The position numbers and the translations under genes are program-made. Below the pieces are notes generated by a model. The model searched no databases and was not told where the DNA came from. It was given only the letters and a program-made list of their open reading frames with translations. A stretch of DNA of 36,456 bases from assembly GCA_025965975.1 (NCBI GenBank), contig JAOPVX010000211.1:1-36456 (forward strand), read 5' to 3'. The stretch is from Mycobacterium sp. GTDB lineage: Bacteria; Actinomycetota; Actinomycetes; Mycobacteriales; Mycobacteriaceae. This document shows, piece by piece, positions 32,948-36,456 of this stretch. Numbering within the stretch: the first letter of the stretch is position 1; each line of letters opens with the position of its first letter.

Positions 32948-33012
32948 TGACACAGCCCACGACGCCGCGCCTTGGTTACGCGCGCTGCCTCGTCGTGCGT
33001 TGTTGTTGTTGA
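32947..33012 (+). CDS. Leaderless poly-cysteine leader peptide
   Basis: 21 codons from the GTG at 32947 to the TGA at 33010-33012. The peptide starts M-T-Q-P-T-T-P-R-L-G and ends V-V-R-C-C-C, with Cys at 14, 19, 20 and 21: three consecutive TGT codons before the stop. Cys is rare in this genome, so the cluster is meaningful. Short leaderless ORFs ending in Cys runs are known in mycobacteria as cysteine-responsive attenuators upstream of sulfur genes. An ATG at 32941 in frame is the alternative start. This one precedes a TQXA-like gene and is divergent from the encapsulin operon. Confidence 0.8.
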   Translation: MTQPTTPRLGYARCLVVRCCC

Positions 33013-33096
33013 TTTTCTGACGCCATCCCCTTGCGTTCAGGCCCGCCCTATCTGGCGGTGTGCCGACACGCGCTGTTCAGAGCCCAGAAAGTCAAC
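33008..33096 (+). promoter_or_regulatory. Cysteine attenuator: helix sequestering the ribosome binding site
   Basis: GTTGATTTTCTG (33008-33019), which covers the last Cys codon, the stop and seven bases beyond, can pair with CAGAAAGTCAAC (33085-33096) through 12 base pairs with one G-U. The second strand contains AGAAAG, the only ribosome binding site candidate for the ATG at 33100. A ribosome stalled on the Cys codons would cover the first strand and free the site; fast readthrough would let it form. A small hairpin CCGCC-CTATCT-GGCGG lies in the loop. Confidence 0.7.
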
Positions 33097-33099
33097 CCC

Positions 33100-34374
33100 A
33101 TGACCGTCCTCTCGTTACCAAGGCCCGCACGCCTGCCTGTCTGCGTGCGTCGGCACGTCCGCGCCCGAGATGTCGACGTTGCGCGGATGACGCGCTACCG
33201 CGGCGGCACCTACTCGCACACGGTCGACAAGATCGTGTTCACTGACGGTTCCTCGGCACGCACGGATCTCATCCGGCTCAACCCGAACATTGAGGCGTAC
33301 TCACTGGACTTCACCGGACACGCCCCGACCAAGCCATCGCGCTACCGCGCGGCGACGTGGTCGGCGGTGCCCAACCTGCGGACCCGCGCCCACGAGGCGG
33401 AAGTCGACTGGATACTGCGCAACTCGTATCCGGCATTGGGGGCGGCAGAATTGAGCCGCCGGTTGCGCGCCGCCGGCTACCCGCTTGGCTCGGCGAACGT
33501 CGCTGACCACGAGGCCATTGCCGCGACCCAGGCCGCGATCTGGCACTTCACCAATGACCTGAACCTGGACAACCGCCCGCGCAACGTCCCGATCGCAGAG
33601 CGCCGCACGTCCAATGGGATTTTCTTCGCGTTCGATGGCGAGCCCGAATTGGGTGGCTACTCAGTCGAACTCGCGTCGCGCACCGCGGTGACACTGATTC
33701 TGCAAAAATCGGTCGACGGCCACACCTGGCGCGACGTGACCGCCTCCGGCCTGAACGTCGAAGCGGGGAGGGGCACGCACCGCAAGGCGCTCGGTGTCGG
33801 CAGTACGGTGTCTCGCAGCCGCCACGGCCGCCGCGGTGCAGGATACCGGTATTACCGCCTCGTCGTCCTGGCCGATTCCGCTGTACTGGTCGGCGCGGTG
33901 CGGTTCTGGCTCGACGGCTCGGCCCCGTACCGCAACACGGAACGCGTCGTGCACGTGTATGACTACCTGCTCGCCGGTGCGAAACGGGCCAGGGAGAACA
34001 CTGTCGCCGCAGAAATCCTCTCCGATGACGCGACGTTCGTCGACGACCTGGTGGGACCGTTTCAGCTGCAAGCGGCCCACAGCGCGTCGCTGACGGCCGT
34101 CGATGCGGCCATCGTCGACGCCGACGGACGGGCGATGACCGGCCCTGTCGAGCCGGGCACCGAGTTCTACGTCCGTCCGCAACCGGGCCGGGCCGGCATG
34201 CTTGTCACCGCGATAGTGCCGGCGACATCGAATGGGTTTGGCGGACAGGTGATTACGGGTGTGGCACACGACGACGCGAACAGCCGACTGACGCCCCTCG
34301 CGCTGGCCATCCCGGCACCGCTCGTGGTCGACTTCGCCATCTACCTAGAAGTACGGCGAACCGTCGCCCGCTGA
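33100..34374 (+). CDS. TQXA (thioester-domain)-like protein lacking the thioester cysteine
   Basis: 424 residues from the ATG at 33100. M-T-R-Y-R-G-G-T-Y-S-H-T-V, then E-A-Y-S-L-D-F-T-G (residues 66-74) and T143-Q144-A-A-I-W-H-F match the thioester domain of Gram-positive surface proteins, where a Tyr-Cys forms a bond with the Gln of TQxA. Here the Cys is Ser68, so the bond cannot form. There is no signal peptide or sortase motif, so the protein is probably cytoplasmic or exported by another route. The second half (residues ~190-424) is a beta-rich region that I do not recognise. Its translation is probably controlled by the poly-Cys attenuator just upstream. Confidence 0.7.
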   Translation: MTVLSLPRPARLPVCVRRHVRARDVDVARMTRYRGGTYSHTVDKIVFTDGSSARTDLIRLNPNIEAYSLDFTGHAPTKPSRYRAATWSAVPNLRTRAHEAEVDWILRNSYPALGAAELSRRLRAAGYPLGSANVADHEAIAATQAAIWHFTNDLNLDNRPRNVPIAERRTSNGIFFAFDGEPELGGYSVELASRTAVTLILQKSVDGHTWRDVTASGLNVEAGRGTHRKALGVGSTVSRSRHGRRGAGYRYYRLVVLADSAVLVGAVRFWLDGSAPYRNTERVVHVYDYLLAGAKRARENTVAAEILSDDATFVDDLVGPFQLQAAHSASLTAVDAAIVDADGRAMTGPVEPGTEFYVRPQPGRAGMLVTAIVPATSNGFGGQVITGVAHDDANSRLTPLALAIPAPLVVDFAIYLEVRRTVAR

Positions 34375-34837
34375 CTACCTCGGCACGCGCTCCCACGCCT
34401 CGTCTGTACTGGTGCGCCGCCAACCGCGTCGTCACCGAAGAGAACCTCACCGGCAAAATCCCTGGTTTGTATGGAAAGATGAAGGACGACAAAGCTTCTG
34501 AGTTCACATACGTCTGCTACCTGTCTTCCGATTGTCTTGATACAAACGTCCGTGCCGACCGCACCGCATTCAGCATCCCGGGCATAGCCCTCGGCGGCTT
34601 TTCGCCGTCGACCCTACCCGGGTGCGCAGTCCGCGTGATATGCCGCGCGTCGAGCGCATTGTTCCGTATGTGCGCGCGAATTTCTTTGCCGGAGAAGAGT
34701 TCCGGGATCTGGGGGACGGCGCGCACGCGCGACTCGCGGTGGCTCCGACGCGATAGGTTTCGGACATGATGAAGTGGGGGCCTTCTTGGGCCGCCTCCGC
34801 CGCCTCCAACTCGGCCCACCACTGTCGGAAGACGGCC
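34375..34837. other. Gap with no recognised gene
   Basis: Short overlapping frames without family motifs. A minus frame continuous with the VOC remnant reads F-R-Q-W-W-A-E-L-E-A-A-E-A-A-Q-E-G-P-H-F-I-M near 34740-34835 but has no recognised family. GC content dips near 34460-34550. Confidence 0.35.
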
Positions 34838-34885
34838 ATTACCTCGTTTTCGCGTTCCTCGATTACCTCGTTTTCGCGTTCCTCG
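34838..34885. repeat. 24-bp perfect tandem duplication
   Basis: Two identical 24-bp units, 34838-34861 and 34862-34885, beginning ATTACCTCG and containing GTTTTCGCG. The copies are exact, so this is recent. It adds 8 codons in frame within the VOC fragment. Confidence 0.9.
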
Positions 34886-35016
34886 ATCAAGAGGGTGGCG
34901 AAATCGAATATCCGTACATACCAGTCGCTGGCCGCCAGCGGATCGCTGGTCGGCACAGTCACGTGGTATTCGCCAGTCAACAGGGGCGCTCGATTATTCT
35001 TGCCGCCGCGAGACAA
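34838..35016 (-). pseudogene. VOC/glyoxalase-fold protein, N-terminal fragment
   Basis: E-Y-H-V-T-V-P-T-S-D-P-L-A-A-S-D-W-Y-V-R-I-F-D-F-A-T-L is the start of a VOC-superfamily protein (V-x-D-x-x-x-S-x-x-W-Y-x-x-V-F-G-F). After ~50 residues it runs into an 8-codon duplication (I-E-E-R-E-N-E-V twice) and unrelated sequence. Only the first beta-alpha-beta unit remains. Confidence 0.65.
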
Positions 35017-35144
35017 CCCTTCGACCCTCGGCCGCGCTTCTACAACGCCGAACTACAGCGGCTGCGCCCGCTCGCGCAGGTCCTGTGCCTGTGGTTCTGG
35101 TCGTTCCTACCAATAAATTGACGGATGCGTTTAGTGTCACGCCC

Positions 35145-36230
35145 ATGACCCGGATCCGTTCTCTGTTCCAATGGCTGTTTCTCCTGTCCGCCGTCGCTAT
35201 CGCTTTGCTACTGGCCGCTCCAGCGTGGGCGGCATACGTCATCTACGTGCAAGGGACTAATAACTTCACTCCGGGTACTCCCAATGTGCCGGTCAGCACC
35301 ATCTTCAATGGGTCCTTCAGCAACCAGGCGAACTTCGGCGCGGATCCGTTGACCGTCCAGAACCTGTCGTATCCGGCCACATTCGGGCTGCTGAATGTGC
35401 TGACCTACCACGGGCACGGGCTGCCACCGACACTGAACAAGTCCGTAGCCATCGGTGTGGCCGCCCTGGATGCCCAGATCAAAGCGGATCAGGCTGAGAA
35501 TCCGTCGGCGAAAATCTACGTCATCGGCTATTCGGAGGGCGCAATCGTGGGAACCCAGGAAGCGCTGGCGTTGCAGGGACAGGACCCCGGCACGTACACC
35601 AACATCACCTTTATCCTCGCCGGTAATCCCGAGCGGGCTGCCCCCAGCGGCGGCGGGGTAGCGACCCAGATTCCCATCCCCATCACCATCCCCGGTGTGG
35701 CCACCGTCGGCGGTGGTGTGCTGTCGGCACCGACTCCGACCAACGGTCCGACGATCATCGACGTCACGAATCAAGGCGATCCGGCCGCCAACTTCGACCT
35801 GGCACACCCGCTGGCCATCGTCAGCGGCGCGTTGAAAACGTTTTCGATGCTGCTCACGGGTAATCCCACCGGCCCGCACAACTACACCAACACCGTCCTC
35901 ACGCCCGCGATGGTCACGTCGGGTACCTACGTGACCCCGGCCACCCCCGGCTACGTCGTCACCACGACGGGGCATCTGACCGACGTGTTCATCCCCAGCA
36001 CCACGCCTAGCCCCGCACCGCACCTACCGGTTCAGTTGGCCCAGCCGGTCACGAGGTTGCGGCCGGTGAGTTCGACAGTGCAATCCAGCGCGTTTACGCC
36101 TAAGCCGATTGCTACACAGCAGGTCACCAAGCCAGTTGCTACACAGCAGGTCACCAAGCCGGTTGCTATGCAGCAGGCCACCAAGCCGACCCACACCCAA
36201 CAGCACCTGGCAGGGCAGGACGGAAAATAA
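35145..36230 (+). CDS. Secreted PE-PPE domain serine hydrolase
   Basis: 361 residues from the ATG at 35145. A signal peptide (R-I-R-S, then a hydrophobic core A-V-A-I-A-L-L-L-A-A-P, A-W-A) ends about residue 29. The PE-PPE domain follows, an alpha/beta hydrolase with the nucleophile elbow G-Y-S-E-G at 128-132 (Ser130), then D-V-T-N-Q-G-D-P, which has the likely catalytic Asp, and a C-terminal His region (H-P-L-A-I-V). Such mycobacterial proteins act as cutinase-like esterases on lipids. The C-terminus is a low-complexity tail of three 9-residue repeats (T-Q-Q-V-T-K-P-V-A type), probably cell-wall spanning. Not a PE or PPE protein itself. Confidence 0.9.
   Translation: MTRIRSLFQWLFLLSAVAIALLLAAPAWAAYVIYVQGTNNFTPGTPNVPVSTIFNGSFSNQANFGADPLTVQNLSYPATFGLLNVLTYHGHGLPPTLNKSVAIGVAALDAQIKADQAENPSAKIYVIGYSEGAIVGTQEALALQGQDPGTYTNITFILAGNPERAAPSGGGVATQIPIPITIPGVATVGGGVLSAPTPTNGPTIIDVTNQGDPAANFDLAHPLAIVSGALKTFSMLLTGNPTGPHNYTNTVLTPAMVTSGTYVTPATPGYVVTTTGHLTDVFIPSTTPSPAPHLPVQLAQPVTRLRPVSSTVQSSAFTPKPIATQQVTKPVATQQVTKPVAMQQATKPTHTQQHLAGQDGK
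36109..36189 (+). repeat. Three 27-bp in-frame tandem repeats
   Basis: Units start TTGCTACACAGCAGGTCACC at 36109 and 36136; the third at 36163 differs at a few positions (TTGCTATGCAGCAGGCCACC). Each encodes A-T-Q-Q-V-T-K-P-type nonapeptides at the C-terminus of the PE-PPE hydrolase. Copy number may vary between strains. Confidence 0.9.
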
Positions 36231-36247
36231 ATGAAGCCTCCGTTCGG

Positions 36248-36456
36248 ATGATCGGGGTCGTAGGTTCTCTTGCGGAGTTCGAGCAAGAACTTGTGAAGGA
36301 GCGCACCCCGCTCAAGCGAGTCACATCTCGGGCCAACGGCAGGTAGTTCGGGCGTCCCGGCAAGGTGGATGACACCGAGCACATCGCCACCGCGAAGCGG
36401 ATGAAGGCCGACGGTCACACGGCGAAGGACATCGCCAAGTACCTTGGTGTATCCCG
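36248..36456 (+). pseudogene. Serine recombinase (resolvase/invertase), C-terminal part with a stop
   Basis: G-V-V-G-S-L-A-E-F-E-Q-E-L-V-K-E-R-T matches the long E-helix of resolvases, then A-N-G-R, a TAG at 36344-36346, F-G-R-P-G-K-V-D-D and the C-terminal HTH A-K-D-I-A-K-Y-L-G-V-S. The catalytic N-terminal Ser domain is absent, since only 17 bases separate the first codon from the previous gene's stop. It runs off the window. It is a relic of a mobile element and marks a likely rearrangement boundary. Confidence 0.85.

Noticed and set aside
34838-34885. CRISPR-like repeat
   Set aside because: Two directly adjacent copies without spacers; a simple tandem duplication.
36109-36189. Minisatellite or CRISPR array
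   Set aside because: Three head-to-tail copies in frame within a protein tail, no spacers.

Overview
The window is high-GC actinobacterial DNA, most likely from a rapidly evolving environmental Mycobacterium/Mycolicibacterium. The evidence is F420/deazaflavin-type enzymes, a WhiB protein, a PE-PPE-domain secreted hydrolase, a family 2A (SrpI/MMPI-type) encapsulin and a leaderless poly-cysteine micro-ORF. No rRNA, tRNA or CRISPR array is visible.

Layout. (1) 0.1-2.8 kb: a minus-strand run of LLM oxidoreductase, SnoaL-like and Ddn-like genes with a divergent TetR gene; all four are broken by single lesions. (2) 2.8-5.3 kb: an AT-richer gap with a 20-bp palindrome, an intact LysR, and its divergent target, now a chimera of an SDR N-terminus and a RecB C-terminal piece. 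(3) 5.4-10.8 kb: a TetR with twin direct-repeat operators, two SDRs, an aldo/keto reductase, a frameshifted MBL hydrolase and an amidohydrolase, which look like a small catabolic locus. (4) 11.1-15.7 kb: a minus-strand operon of three luciferase-like monooxygenases plus a DUF1684 protein, led by a 13-codon ORF. (5) 15.9-18.2 kb: a possible SulP tail, a YeiH-type sulfate exporter with a 50-aa membrane protein just upstream, and a WhiB protein. (6) 18.5-19.7 kb: fragments of desulfurisation-type monooxygenase genes. (7) 20.2-29.3 kb: MetN-MetI-MetQ importer, a DszA/NtaA-type monooxygenase, a DppB remnant, a 2-oxoglutarate/Fe(II) dioxygenase, LysR, a SfnB/DszC-type flavoprotein and a MetE-like zinc-site protein. 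(8) 29.3-32.8 kb: a decayed partial copy of a cysteine desulfurase tail, an ANTAR protein, an MHS transporter remnant, then the encapsulin-cysteine desulfurase operon. (9) 32.9-36.5 kb: a poly-Cys attenuator driving a TQXA-like protein, a VOC remnant, a PE-PPE hydrolase and a broken serine recombinase.

How it fits together (inference): from about 11 to 34 kb the common theme is sulfur. An importer brings in an organosulfur compound, monooxygenases and a dioxygenase release sulfite or sulfide, a MetE-like protein may handle thiol or methyl chemistry, a YeiH exporter handles sulfate or a related anion, and a cysteine desulfurase packed in an encapsulin shell mobilises or stores sulfur. The strongest new item is divergent from that shell gene: a leaderless ORF ending in three Cys codons whose last codon, stop and following bases can form a 12-bp helix over the ribosome binding site of a cysteine-less thioester-domain (TQXA-like) protein. 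About fifteen of the genes in the window are fragments or carry frameshifts or stops.
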